Shown here piece after piece: positions 8,582-16,815 of a stretch of DNA of 64,000 nucleotides. The stretch lies in assembly GCA_016720855.1 (NCBI GenBank), contig JADKJU010000002.1, forward strand, positions 558,001 to 622,000. Direction: 5' to 3'. The position numbers and the translations under genes are program-made. Every line of letters begins with the position of its first letter. Position 1 is the first letter of the stretch. Below the pieces are notes generated by a model. It ran no database searches, was not told where the DNA came from, and saw only the letters and a list, made by a program, of their open reading frames with translations. This DNA comes from Betaproteobacteria bacterium. Lineage in GTDB: Bacteria > Pseudomonadota > Gammaproteobacteria > Burkholderiales > Usitatibacteraceae.

Positions 8582-9388
8582 TCATTTCGGAAACATGAAC
8601 TGGACCTGCGCACGCAACTGCCAGTTGGCGGCGCTATCCGGCTTCACGACGTTGTAGTAGGCGCCTATCTGCATGTTCACGGGCAGCCTGCCGAAGTGGA
8701 AGATGTGGCCGATGCCGCCGCCGAGCGGGACGGTCCATTTCTCGCCGTTGTCGGCCTTCCAGTTGACCGTGACGACGGGGGAAGTCGTGAGGTACGTCCC
8801 GCCCGGCAGGTTGTAGTTCAGGAAGGGCTGGATGAGGCCGTTATTGTACGACGGGGAACTGCTGCTGCCGAGCGACCAGACGTTGTTCACGAGCACCCCG
8901 TAGACCCACGGGTCGCCCTTCTCGAGCCGCAACACCACGACCGAGGGGCCGAGCCCCCAGTTCTTGTTGCCCAGCTCGTCGTTGCTGTGCGTGGGCAGTT
9001 GCGCGATCGCGCCCGCGCCCCAGATCACCTTGCCCGGTGCGGCAGGCGACAGGAAAGCCGAGAACTGGACGTCGCCGATGCCGCTGGTGCTGCTGTCGCC
9101 CGGGTAGAGCGAGGGCAGCCAGACCGCGGGAATGATCGTGCGGGTGATGATGTTCCAGTCCTTGTCCACCGAGACCGGGATCACGGGCTGGATGTTGAGC
9201 ACGTTCTGCGTGCCGTCCTGTGGCCCGTAGGCGAAGTTGGTGTTGTTCTGGAATGGCACGCTCACCAGGTTGCCGATCGGGTTCTGCGCGAGCTTCGCCA
9301 GTTCCTCCTTCGACAACTCCGCGTGTGCGTGAACGGCGAACAGCGCGCCCAGGGCAAGAGGCGCTACGGCCAGGATCGGTTTCGGCAA
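8582..9388 (-). CDS. outer-membrane transporter-like protein of sulfatase operon
   Basis: The 268-residue precursor has a signal peptide (MPKPILAVAPLALGALFAV, cleavage near HAHAE) and a beta-barrel pattern, with blocks such as NPIGNLVSVPFQNNTNF, WNIITRTIIPAVWLPS and GDVQFSAFLSP. Relatives are usually annotated as outer-membrane or neuromedin U-like proteins. It could carry the sulfated substrate or its product across the outer membrane, which is inference from position. The stop is followed within a few bases by the sulfatase gene. Confidence 0.75.
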   Translation of the reverse strand: MPKPILAVAPLALGALFAVHAHAELSKEELAKLAQNPIGNLVSVPFQNNTNFAYGPQDGTQNVLNIQPVIPVSVDKDWNIITRTIIPAVWLPSLYPGDSSTSGIGDVQFSAFLSPAAPGKVIWGAGAIAQLPTHSNDELGNKNWGLGPSVVVLRLEKGDPWVYGVLVNNVWSLGSSSSPSYNNGLIQPFLNYNLPGGTYLTTSPVVTVNWKADNGEKWTVPLGGGIGHIFHFGRLPVNMQIGAYYNVVKPDSAANWQLRAQVQFMFPK

Positions 9389-9451
9389 GGTCTTCCCCTT
9401 CGTTGCCGTGGAAACGGTCCCGGCGCGGCTGGCCGGGACTTCGATTGCGGA

Positions 9452-9784
9452 CTAGCGGCGGTTGCCGTCCGCCGCGAAGCACCCGGCGTTGTCTTCCGAG
9501 CACAGGACCACCAGCGTCTGGCGCTTGCCACAGCCCTCGACGCCGATCGTGAACTGCGCACGTTCCGGCCCGCGAAAGCGCGGGTTGCTCACGAGCGGCT
9601 CGATATCCTGGGACGAAAGCACGGTGCCCGTGGCCGCGGGGCAGTTCATGTCGAAGCGCGCCCGCGTGAGTGCCGTTTGCATCGCTTGCGACTGCTTGAC
9701 CTCGGTGAGCGGCGGCTGGGCCGCACAGCCGAACATCAGCGCCATGACAGCGAAACAAAGTGCCTTGCCCGTCAGTTCCTTCAT
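9452..9784 (-). CDS. small putative lipoprotein
   Basis: The 110-residue precursor begins MKELTGKALCFAVMALMFGC, a signal ending in a Cys that fits an imperfect lipobox. The rest holds four more Cys, which could form disulfides in the periplasm (MNCPAATGT, VEGCGKRQTLVVLCSEDNAGC). GGGAG 7 bases upstream supports the ATG at 9784. It is the first gene of the sulfatase locus, divergent from the AraC-type regulator. The family is not recognised. Confidence 0.65.
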   Translation of the reverse strand: MKELTGKALCFAVMALMFGCAAQPPLTEVKQSQAMQTALTRARFDMNCPAATGTVLSSQDIEPLVSNPRFRGPERAQFTIGVEGCGKRQTLVVLCSEDNAGCFAADGNRR

Positions 9785-9933
9785 GGTGAATCTCCCGTGT
9801 GGATGTATCCGGATCGGCGACGTATGACTGGATTGGCGGCGCGTTCGATCGCCGTCCCGAGGCTCGAGGCGCCGCGGCAAACGCGTCCAGACGCGTCCCG
9901 ACGCGAATTGTCCATTTACGCGCCCCCGGGCGC

Positions 9934-9970
9934 TTGACGGTTCATGACAACGCCTTGACAATTCACGACA
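9934..9970. promoter_or_regulatory. 21-bp-phased direct repeats between sulfatase operon and AraC gene
   Basis: Two copies of TTGACnnTTCAnGACA start at 9934 and 9955, exactly 21 bases or two helical turns apart, in the 206-base divergent region. AraC/XylS proteins typically bind two same-orientation half-sites with this spacing. The repeats end 20 bases before the regulator ATG, so they could serve autoregulation and control of the divergent sulfatase operon. The role is inferred. Confidence 0.5.
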
Positions 9971-9990
9971 CAGATGTTCAGGGCAGGCAA

Positions 9991-11091
9991 ATGAGCCGCG
10001 TTAACCCCGTCCGACGTCGTTCCGGAACGAAGCGGACCGTGCAACGGTCCGTTGCCGAAGGCACGGCTCGCGTCGGGCCGCTGATGGCCATCCCGGCCCT
10101 GCTGCACGAGTTCGGCGTCGATCCCGTCGGCTTGCTCTCCGAATTCGACCTCGACCCGGGACATTTCGACGAACCCGAGAATTTCATCTCCTTTTCGACG
10201 GGGGGCAGGATACTCGGCCGCTGCGTGGAGCGGACGGGCTGCGCGCATTTCGGACTGCTCGTCGGCCAGCGTGCGGGCCTGTCGGCGCTGGGCGCGTTCG
10301 GGTTCCTGATGCAAAGCGCTCCCGACGTGCGCACGGCGCTCAAAGGCCTGGTGGAGCACCTGCGAGTGCAGGACCGTGGCGCGATCGCGACCTTTTCCGA
10401 GGAGGGGGCCTACGCGGTACTCGGCTATGCGATTCTCAAGAGCGGGGTGGAGAACTGCGACCAGATCCTCGACCTGGCGCTCGCGATCTTGCTGAACGTC
10501 ATGCGCGGGTTGTGCGGACAGAACTGGCATCCGACGCAAGCGCACTTCGCGCACCAGCGGCCACATGACGAAGCGTCGTATCGGCATGTCTTTCGGGCCT
10601 TGCCCCGCTTCAACGCCGAGCAAACGGCCCTTGTCTTTCCCGTCCGGTGGCTGGATCGGCCCATCCCCAGCGCCGACCCCCTGCTGCACAGGCTGATGGG
10701 GGAGCGCGTGAGCGAGTTGGAAAGCCAGATGGGCGAGGATCTCGTCGGCCAGCTGCGCCGCGTACTGCGAACCCTGGTCCCGTCGCCCGGTTGCTCGCTT
10801 GCTGTCGTGGCGAAGCGGGTCGGCATGCACGGGCGCACCCTCAATCGCCGCCTGAGTGCCGAGGGCACGAGCTTCCTGCAGCTGAGGGAAGAAGTCCGCT
10901 ACGAGGCGGCGAGCCAGCTGCTCGAGAACACCCGCACCCCGGCGAACCAGATCGCGATGATGCTCGGCTACACCGACGCCAGCTCGTTCACGCGGGCGTT
11001 CAGGCGCTGGTCGGGGATGGGGCCGGCGCAGTGGCGAGCTTCACGCAGCCAGCGGTCGCACTCAGGCTCGCGGGGACGCAAGCGCGCCTGA
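9991..11091 (+). CDS. AraC-family transcriptional regulator
   Basis: The 366-residue protein has an N-terminal domain of the Arabinose_bd type (PLMAIPALLHEFGVDPVGLL) and a C-terminal double helix-turn-helix (VAKRVGMHGRTLNRRLSAEG, then ANQIAMMLGYTDASSFTRAF, GMGPAQWR). ATG 9991 gives the normal length; the longer open frame upstream has no homology. It is divergent from the sulfatase locus and probably regulates it, with 21-bp-phased direct repeats just upstream as candidate operator. The inducer is unknown. Confidence 0.9.
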   Translation: MSRVNPVRRRSGTKRTVQRSVAEGTARVGPLMAIPALLHEFGVDPVGLLSEFDLDPGHFDEPENFISFSTGGRILGRCVERTGCAHFGLLVGQRAGLSALGAFGFLMQSAPDVRTALKGLVEHLRVQDRGAIATFSEEGAYAVLGYAILKSGVENCDQILDLALAILLNVMRGLCGQNWHPTQAHFAHQRPHDEASYRHVFRALPRFNAEQTALVFPVRWLDRPIPSADPLLHRLMGERVSELESQMGEDLVGQLRRVLRTLVPSPGCSLAVVAKRVGMHGRTLNRRLSAEGTSFLQLREEVRYEAASQLLENTRTPANQIAMMLGYTDASSFTRAFRRWSGMGPAQWRASRSQRSHSGSRGRKRA

Positions 11092-11101
11092 ATCGCGGCC
11101 A

Positions 11102-11115
11102 CCCCGCCGGCGGGG
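11102..11115. terminator. perfect 14-bp palindrome between convergent genes
   Basis: CCCCGCCGGCGGGG lies in the 67-base gap between the converging AraC-type gene and the TAXI-protein gene. A hairpin at this place could limit read-through in both directions. No T-run follows, so any terminator would be weak or Rho-assisted. Confidence 0.35.
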
Positions 11116-11158
11116 CGCTTCCACGCGCCGGCGATCACCGGTGCATCCCGAGCGCCGG

Positions 11159-12490
11159 TCAAGCCCTGCGGGTTCTGGCGAGCACGGCGTCGCGCACGAC
11201 CTGGATGTGCGCGCGAAGGTCGTAGTTGTCCTTCGCTTGCAGGATGGACCCCCGGACGCGCGCGGCCTCGTCGTCGATGCGGTCGAGTTCGCGAAGCAGC
11301 TCCTCGAGAACGGGAGGCGACTCGCGGTCCTCGATACGGCGCTCGACGAGCCGCAAGTCCGCGTACCACCGGTAGATGCGCTGCCTCGACATCCCCGCGC
11401 TCGCCGCGGGCAGCCAACGCACCAGCGGAAACACGACCACGGCGACGGGGATGCCGAGCGTGACGACGCGCTGCAGGAAATCGGCCAGCCACAGCGGCAG
11501 GTAGCGGCGCAGGAAGCTCGGGCCGCTGCGCGCGTAGAGCACGGCCTGCTTCGAAACCGGAACGTCGTCGACCTGGATCGTGTGCGGGAACTCGCCCCGC
11601 TTGCCGAAGTACCCTTGGCCGCCGTGGATCTCGCGGGCGGCGTCGACGAAGAGGTCGATCACCGTCGGGTGGAGGCCCTCCCGGGCCGCCATCATGGCCG
11701 TCGTGCCGATCAGCTCCACGTTTTGGTCGGGGATGTTCCGGACCATGTCGAGAGTGCCCGCGGGCAGGTCCAGGCGCGTGATGTGGGGGAAGCGGCGCGA
11801 GTAGGCGTCCGCCCGCTGGAAATCCATGAGCCGGATGCCGGAGTCGAGGAGTGCATCGCGAAATTCCGGCAGGCTCGGGCCTTCGCCCGTGAACAGGGCG
11901 TCGACTTCTTCCGCCTTCAAGGCTCGCAGCGCCTCCAGAGTGGAAACGTGGAGCAGCGTCGCGCTGTCCGCGGAAATGCCGTTGGCGGCCAGCAGCGGTG
12001 CGATGGCCGTCGCAATGCCGCTTCCGGGAGCGCCGACCGCGATACGCTTGCCCCTGAACTCCGGCAGCCTGGTGATTTCCCGCGGACCGCGATACAGGCA
12101 CCACACCGGCGCGTAGAGGAGGTTGGACAGGTTGATGATGCCCTTGGTGGCGGACCCTGAGATGGTGCCGGCGACCACGATTGCCGCGTCGACTCCCGAC
12201 ACCGGATCCCGGAGGAGATCAGCGTTCTCGCCTGCGCCGCGGGTGGCGCGCACCTCAACGGTGACGCCATCCCTGGCCAGGATCTCCCGATAGCGCAGGC
12301 CGAGGGCATGCAGGGCGCTTTGCTCCGGACCGGCCGCCAGCACGATGCGGCGAGGAGGCATGGGGGTAAGGAACTGCGCGGCCAGCCAGAATGAGGCGGC
12401 GAGGAGAACCAATGCCGGAATCGCGATCAGCAGCCGGTCGCGGCGCGACAGGCCGGTCAGCACTTCGAATCGGGAAATCCGTTGCGGCAT
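11159..12490 (-). CDS. TAXI-family solute-binding protein anchored in membrane
   Basis: The 443-residue protein has an N-terminal membrane helix (LLIAIPALVLLAASFWLAAQ), then a TAXI/TRAP-type binding domain (PPRRIVLAAGPEQSALHALG, GAPGSGIATAIAPLLAANG, ALKAEEVDALFTGEGPS, WLPAASAG after it). A second membrane helix near residue 345 is followed by a charged, probably coiled-coil tail. Normal TAXI proteins are soluble periplasmic parts of TRAP transporters. This one is tethered and has no TRAP permease gene beside it, so a sensing role is possible. The ATG at 12490 is the best start; a TTG 66 bases upstream is possible. Confidence 0.75.
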   Translation of the reverse strand: MPQRISRFEVLTGLSRRDRLLIAIPALVLLAASFWLAAQFLTPMPPRRIVLAAGPEQSALHALGLRYREILARDGVTVEVRATRGAGENADLLRDPVSGVDAAIVVAGTISGSATKGIINLSNLLYAPVWCLYRGPREITRLPEFRGKRIAVGAPGSGIATAIAPLLAANGISADSATLLHVSTLEALRALKAEEVDALFTGEGPSLPEFRDALLDSGIRLMDFQRADAYSRRFPHITRLDLPAGTLDMVRNIPDQNVELIGTTAMMAAREGLHPTVIDLFVDAAREIHGGQGYFGKRGEFPHTIQVDDVPVSKQAVLYARSGPSFLRRYLPLWLADFLQRVVTLGIPVAVVVFPLVRWLPAASAGMSRQRIYRWYADLRLVERRIEDRESPPVLEELLRELDRIDDEAARVRGSILQAKDNYDLRAHIQVVRDAVLARTRRA

Positions 12491-12694
12491 GGGTTCTGGG
12501 GGAGGCAGGGCGGAGGCGGCCGGACCATGATCCCTGCGCGCCGCGCGACGCGTCAACCACAGCCCGGGCTATCGCAAGCGCATTTGCCTGCGCCCACACG
12601 CGATGTCGCGAAATGCCGATTCCCTGTCGGCAATCGTCGAGTGGCGGCGCGGCGGAGGTCGCAGAATCACGGGGTCCACGCGAAGGAGAAAAAC

Positions 12695-13480
12695 ATGTCC
12701 GTGAAACCGCATCTCTCGCGGGCGGCGAGGTTCATTGCGCCGCTCATCGTGCTCTTCGTCTCGGCCCTGCCCCAAGGGGTGGCCGCCCAGCCCGCGGGTA
12801 TCGATCCGCAGGCGGAAAAGCTGCTCAAGGGTTCGATGGCGTACCTCGGCGGGCTCAAGCAGTTGAGCGTCGAAGCCAGCAATTCCATCGAGGCGGTGCT
12901 CAAGAGCGGCCAGAAGATCCAGTTCAACGGCGTGGCCACGCTCTCGCTGCAGCGTCCGAACAAGCTGCGGGCCGAGCGAAAGGCGGACCTGGTGGACCAG
13001 GTCTTCTACTACGACGGAAAATCGCTCACGCTGTACAACCCGAAGGACAGGTTCTACGCCACCGTCGCCGCTCCCGGCTCGCTGGACGAGGCGATGGACT
13101 TCGCGCGCACCTCCCTCGATATCGTGTCGCCGGGCCAGGACCTGCTGTATGCCGACGCGTACGCGTTCCTCATGAAGAACGTGAACTCGGGGTTCGTGGT
13201 GGGAAAAAGCGTGATCGAGGGCGTGCGCTGCGACCACCTGGCCTTCCGGGGCGCCGGGACCGACTTCCAGATCTGGATCCAGGAAGGCAAGCAGCCGCTG
13301 CCGCGCAAATTCGTCATCACGACGACGGACGTCGCGGGCTTCCCCCAGTTCTCGGTCGTGATGTCGAAGTGGAACGTGGCGCCGGCGCTGGCAGACAAGA
13401 CGTTCGCGTTCGTTCCTCCGAAGGGCGCGAAGAAGGTGGAATTCCTCCCCCCGCCCGGCAGTGCGCCCAAAGCCAAGTGA
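12695..13480 (+). CDS. exported DUF2092-like protein
   Basis: The 261-residue precursor starts with a signal peptide (MSVKPHLSRAARFIAPLIVL, cleavage near VAAQP). The mature part resembles DUF2092 proteins with a LolA/LppX-like fold (LLKGSMAYLGGLKQLSVEA, FYYDGKSLTLYNPKDRFYA, DFQIWIQEGKQPLPRKFVI). Such folds often bind lipids or hydrophobic ligands in the periplasm. GAAGGAG at good spacing supports the start. The next gene follows after 16 bases and is probably co-transcribed. Confidence 0.8.
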   Translation: MSVKPHLSRAARFIAPLIVLFVSALPQGVAAQPAGIDPQAEKLLKGSMAYLGGLKQLSVEASNSIEAVLKSGQKIQFNGVATLSLQRPNKLRAERKADLVDQVFYYDGKSLTLYNPKDRFYATVAAPGSLDEAMDFARTSLDIVSPGQDLLYADAYAFLMKNVNSGFVVGKSVIEGVRCDHLAFRGAGTDFQIWIQEGKQPLPRKFVITTTDVAGFPQFSVVMSKWNVAPALADKTFAFVPPKGAKKVEFLPPPGSAPKAK

Positions 13481-13496
13481 ATCCCAGGAGCCTGCG

Positions 13497-13988
13497 ATGA
13501 AGATGACCATGAAACCCCTCTTGCTGGCCCTTTCCGTTCCCGTGCTGCTGCTGGCGGACGTCTCGCCGCAAACTGCGTTCGGGCTCGGATTCGTCCGCGA
13601 TGCCGCGGCCATCATCGGCCGGCCGTTCACCCCGATGTCCTTCGCGGGCGTGGCCCGGCGGACGACATTCCGCTTCGCTGCGGCGGAGACCACGGCGGTG
13701 GTGGCCACGAGCGCCGCTGTTGCGACGACCGCCGCTGTCGCGGCTTCTGCATCGGCGCAGCAGTCGGCGGCGGCAGCGCAGCAGTCGGCAGCCGCCGCGA
13801 AGGCCGCCGCACCTGCCTCACCCATGCCCGCCGGCGCTCCTCCGCTCGGCTCGATGGTACCCATGCTGCCGGCGGGTTGCGTAACGACCCCCAAGGGCGG
13901 CGTCGAGTACTACCACTGCGCCGGCGTGTTCTACCGCCCCGCGTTCCAGAGCAACAATCTCGTCTACGTGGTCGTTCCGCAGCCCTGA
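13497..13988 (+). CDS. exported Ala/Ser-rich protein with conserved C-terminal motif
   Basis: The 163-residue protein has a signal peptide (MKMTMKPLLLALSVPVLLL), a long low-complexity Ala/Thr/Gln/Ser stretch (about residues 55-105) and a compact C-terminus, GCVTTPKGGVEYYHCAG then VFYRPAFQSNNLVYVVV, with two Cys that could form a disulfide. AGGAG 6 bases upstream supports ATG 13497. It sits directly after the DUF2092-like gene, so the two proteins probably work together in the envelope. Function unknown. Confidence 0.7.
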   Translation: MKMTMKPLLLALSVPVLLLADVSPQTAFGLGFVRDAAAIIGRPFTPMSFAGVARRTTFRFAAAETTAVVATSAAVATTAAVAASASAQQSAAAAQQSAAAAKAAAPASPMPAGAPPLGSMVPMLPAGCVTTPKGGVEYYHCAGVFYRPAFQSNNLVYVVVPQP

Positions 13989-13996
13989 GGCGGTTT

Positions 13997-14022
13997 GGGG
14001 GCGTGTTGGCGAGCACGTCCCC
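13997..14022. repeat. hairpin repeat, family copy 1 (after stop codon)
   Basis: GGGG-CGTG and CACG-CCCC arms form a hairpin 9 bases after the stop of the preceding gene, followed by GTAATTTCTCC. The element at 54221-54248 has the same hairpin layout and a closely related 3' flank and also lies just after a stop codon. It may act as a terminator or mRNA end stabiliser. There is no long T-run. Confidence 0.5.
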
Positions 14023-14130
14023 GTAATTTCTCCGTGGCGGGCGCCGGTGCCCGGCGCGCAGGCGCGGCTTGCTTTCCGGTGGCGCTACAATGCGCAGAAC
14101 CTCAAGCGCACCGGAAATCCGCGAACCCCC

Positions 14131-15825
14131 ATGAGCAAGATGAACGGCGCCGACGCCCTCGTGCGCATGCTGCAGCTAAACGGCGTGAAGCACATCTTCG
14201 GGCTGTGCGGCGACACGAGCCTGCCGTTCTACGACGCCCTGGCGAGGCTCGACCACGGCATCGATCACATCCTCACGCGCGACGAGCGTAGCGCCGGCTA
14301 CATGGCGGATGCTTACGCCCGCGTGACGGGCAGGCCCGGCATCTGCGAAGGGCCGAGCGGCGGCGGCGCCACTTATCTGCTGCCCGGAATCGTCGAGGCC
14401 AACGAGTCCTCCATCCCGGTGCTCGGCATCACGTCCGATGTCTCGGTGGGGTCACGCGGCAAGTTCCCGCTGACGGAGCTGGACCAGCGCTCGCTCTACC
14501 GCCCGCTCACCAAGTGGAACACCACCATCGACCGCGCGGACCAGATTCCCGGCGCGGTGCGAAGCGCCTTTCGCGCCATGACCACCGGCCAGCCGGGCGC
14601 CACGCACATCTGCCTGCCCTACGACGTGCAGAAGCACGAGGTGGATTCCGCCGACGTCTGGGCACAGGCGGGACACGCAAGGTTTCCTGCCCAGCGAACT
14701 CGCCCGGATCCCGCGGAGGTGGAACGGGCCGCGCAGAAGCTGATCGCGGCGCGCTCTCCCGTGATCATCTGCGGCGGCGGGGTGATCCTGTCGGGCGCCT
14801 GCGCGGAACTGGAGGCGCTTGCGACGATGCTCAATGCCCCGGTCTGCACCACCGTGAGCGGCAAGGGAACGCTGGCCGATGCGCACCCGCTCAATGCCGG
14901 CGTCGTCGGCACCAATGGCGGCGTGGCCGCCACGCGCGAGGTGGTGATGCAGGCCGACCTCGTGCTCTTCATCGGGGCCCGAGCCGGCTCCACGACGACG
15001 GAGCACTGGAAGCATCCCGCGCGCGAGGTGCCCATCATCCACATGGACGTGGATGCCATGACCATCGGCACCAATTACCGCACGGACGCGGCGCTGGTCG
15101 GCGATGCGTTGCTCGCCCTCACGGACCTGAACGAGGTGCTGGGCGCGCGCCTCGACCGGCGCCCTCGGGACGCTGCGGACGGCCGCGCCATCGCGGGCCG
15201 GGCGCGGGCGAAGAAGCTCGCCGACTTCGCGGCCCTGGCCGCCTCCACCGACGCGCCGATCAAGCCGGAGCGCGTGGTCGATTCCCTCAATCGCCAACTG
15301 CCCGCCGGCGCGATCGTCGTGGCCGACCCCGGCACGCCCTGCCCGTACTTCGCCGCGTTCTTCAATGCGCCGCAAGCCGGCCGGCATTTCATCACCAACC
15401 GCGCGCACGGGGCGCTGGGCTTCGCGATGTCCGCCGGCGTGGGCGCCTGCTTCGGCCGGCCCGATGCGATGGTGGTGGCCGCGATGGGCGACGGCAGCTT
15501 CAACTTCACCTGCGGGGAGCTGGAAACGATCGTGCGCCGCAGCGTGCCGCTCAAGATGATCGTCTTCTCCAACACCGTGTTCGGCTGGATCAAGGCGAGC
15601 CAGAAGACGGGATACGGCGAGCGATATTTTTCCGTGGACTTCAACCGCACCGACCACGCGCGCGTGGCGGAGGCTTTCGGGGTCAAGGCATGGCGTGTCG
15701 AGAACCCGGTCGATATCGACGCTGCCATCAAGGCGGCCCTCGCGCACGACGGCCCGGCGCTCGTGGACGTGATCTCGCAGCAGTTGCAGGACACCGCCGT
15801 TCCCGTGAGCCAGTGGATGGGCTGA
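14131..15825 (+). CDS. thiamine diphosphate-dependent enzyme, acetolactate synthase-like
   Basis: The 564-residue protein has the three ThDP-enzyme domains: an N-terminal Pyr domain with the catalytic Glu in TRDERSAGYMADAYARVTG, a central domain (SPVIICGGGVILSGACAELE) and a C-terminal PP domain with GDGSFNFTCGELETIV and the metal-binding Asn in IVFSNTVFG. It resembles acetolactate synthase large subunits, but there is no small-subunit gene and the gene neighbours are a VOC protein and an exported protein, so a specialised carboligase or decarboxylase is more likely than isoleucine/valine synthesis. Confidence 0.85.
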   Translation: MSKMNGADALVRMLQLNGVKHIFGLCGDTSLPFYDALARLDHGIDHILTRDERSAGYMADAYARVTGRPGICEGPSGGGATYLLPGIVEANESSIPVLGITSDVSVGSRGKFPLTELDQRSLYRPLTKWNTTIDRADQIPGAVRSAFRAMTTGQPGATHICLPYDVQKHEVDSADVWAQAGHARFPAQRTRPDPAEVERAAQKLIAARSPVIICGGGVILSGACAELEALATMLNAPVCTTVSGKGTLADAHPLNAGVVGTNGGVAATREVVMQADLVLFIGARAGSTTTEHWKHPAREVPIIHMDVDAMTIGTNYRTDAALVGDALLALTDLNEVLGARLDRRPRDAADGRAIAGRARAKKLADFAALAASTDAPIKPERVVDSLNRQLPAGAIVVADPGTPCPYFAAFFNAPQAGRHFITNRAHGALGFAMSAGVGACFGRPDAMVVAAMGDGSFNFTCGELETIVRRSVPLKMIVFSNTVFGWIKASQKTGYGERYFSVDFNRTDHARVAEAFGVKAWRVENPVDIDAAIKAALAHDGPALVDVISQQLQDTAVPVSQWMG

Positions 15826-15860
15826 CTTCGCGCATTCCCCCGAACCAGGAGCCTCGAACC

Positions 15861-15902
15861 ATGACCGCGGAAAGGAACCCGGTACATGTACCCGGTTCGT
15901 GA
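15861..15902 (+). CDS. possible leader peptide upstream of VOC gene
   Basis: ATG at 15861 is preceded by AGGAG with 10 bases spacing and opens a 13-codon frame, MTAERNPVHVPGS, that ends inside a set of palindromes and 17 bases before the VOC-gene ATG. Translation of this frame would run through the hairpins, so it could couple or attenuate expression of the downstream genes. It may also be a chance frame. Confidence 0.3.
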   Translation: MTAERNPVHVPGS

Positions 15903-15911
15903 ACCGGGTTC
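15875..15911. repeat. three 11-bp near-palindromes at 13-bp spacing
   Basis: Copies related to GAACCSGGTTC start at 15875, 15888 and 15901, each separated by 2 bases. The last is a perfect palindrome around its centre base, and neighbouring copies pair to form hairpins, including a 9-bp stem with a 2-base loop at 15890-15909. The block ends 7 bases before the VOC gene ATG, so it covers the ribosome binding region and could be an operator or an RNA switch. Confidence 0.5.
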
Positions 15912-15918
15912 ATTGACC

Positions 15919-16815
15919 ATGCGACTCGACCATATCGTCATTGCTGTTGCGGACCTGGCCCGCGCCGTGGAGGATTACCGCGCGCTGGGCTTCACGGTGC
16001 AGATTGGCGGCCGGCATCCGGGACGCACGTCCCACAACGCCCTCGTGGTGTTCGAGGACGGCGCCTACCTGGAGCTCATTGCGTGGGAAGCGCCGGGCCC
16101 CGCCGAACGCTGGTACAACACGCACGCAACGCATGGCGACGGCTTCATGGATTTCGCGTTGGTTCCCGAGGACACGGCAAGCGCGATCGCGGGGGCGAAG
16201 GCGCGCGGCCTCGTTCTGGACGGGCCCCTGGACGGTGGGCGCGTTCGGCCCGATGGCCGGCAGGTGAAATGGCAGACCGGCCGTCAGGCGACATTCGATC
16301 TTCCCTTCCTGTGCGGCGACATCACGCCGCGCGAGCTGCGCGTGCCCACGGGCGAGGTGCGTTGCCATGCGAACGGAGCGCTGGGCGTGGCGAAGGTGGC
16401 CGTGGCGGTAGAGGACCTGAAGGCGTCCCTCCCGCGCTACCGGGCCCTGCTCGGCATCGATCCGGGCAGCGGCGGGCAAGGCGGAATCAGGATCGATTCG
16501 CCGGTGCTGTTGCCGAAGAAGGGAATTCGCGCCGCTGTCATCACGTTGGGCGAGACGGCGCTGGTGCTGATGACGCCTTCCGGTTCAGCCACCGCGGACA
16601 AGGACCCGGTCGCCCAGGCGTTGCGTGAAAGGCTTGCCTCGCGCGGCGAGGGTCCTTGCGCGATGTCCCTGCGCACGTCGGCCGGGCACAAGGCTTGCAC
16701 GCTCGATCGCGCGCTCGCCCACGACGCAACGATCGAAATGTTTCCGGTGGGTGATGTCACTTCACGGCAAGGCGCAGCCGGGATCGTCCGGCGCGAAAGT
16801 CAGGGAGATTGGTGA
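15919..16815 (+). CDS. VOC-superfamily (glyoxalase-like) protein
   Basis: The 298-residue protein begins MRLDHIVIAVADLARAVEDY, the typical first beta-alpha-beta module of the vicinal oxygen chelate superfamily, with a metal-ligand His5 and later EDGAYLELIAWE. A second module follows from about residue 155 (VAKVAVAVEDLKASLPRYRA). It matches the Glyoxalase_3-like group; no substrate can be given. ATG 15919 is preferred; an in-frame ATG at 15886 would start inside the palindromes. The stop overlaps the next gene by one base. Confidence 0.8.
   Translation: MRLDHIVIAVADLARAVEDYRALGFTVQIGGRHPGRTSHNALVVFEDGAYLELIAWEAPGPAERWYNTHATHGDGFMDFALVPEDTASAIAGAKARGLVLDGPLDGGRVRPDGRQVKWQTGRQATFDLPFLCGDITPRELRVPTGEVRCHANGALGVAKVAVAVEDLKASLPRYRALLGIDPGSGGQGGIRIDSPVLLPKKGIRAAVITLGETALVLMTPSGSATADKDPVAQALRERLASRGEGPCAMSLRTSAGHKACTLDRALAHDATIEMFPVGDVTSRQGAAGIVRRESQGDW

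Noticed and set aside
5961..8657. Plus-strand open frame of 898 codons opposite the sulfatase gene
   Set aside because: Antisense shadow of the sulfatase; His/Arg/Val-rich translation without a recognisable domain.
15886..15918. Upstream ATG for the VOC protein
   Set aside because: It begins within the palindromes and the VOC fold starts at the ATG at 15919.
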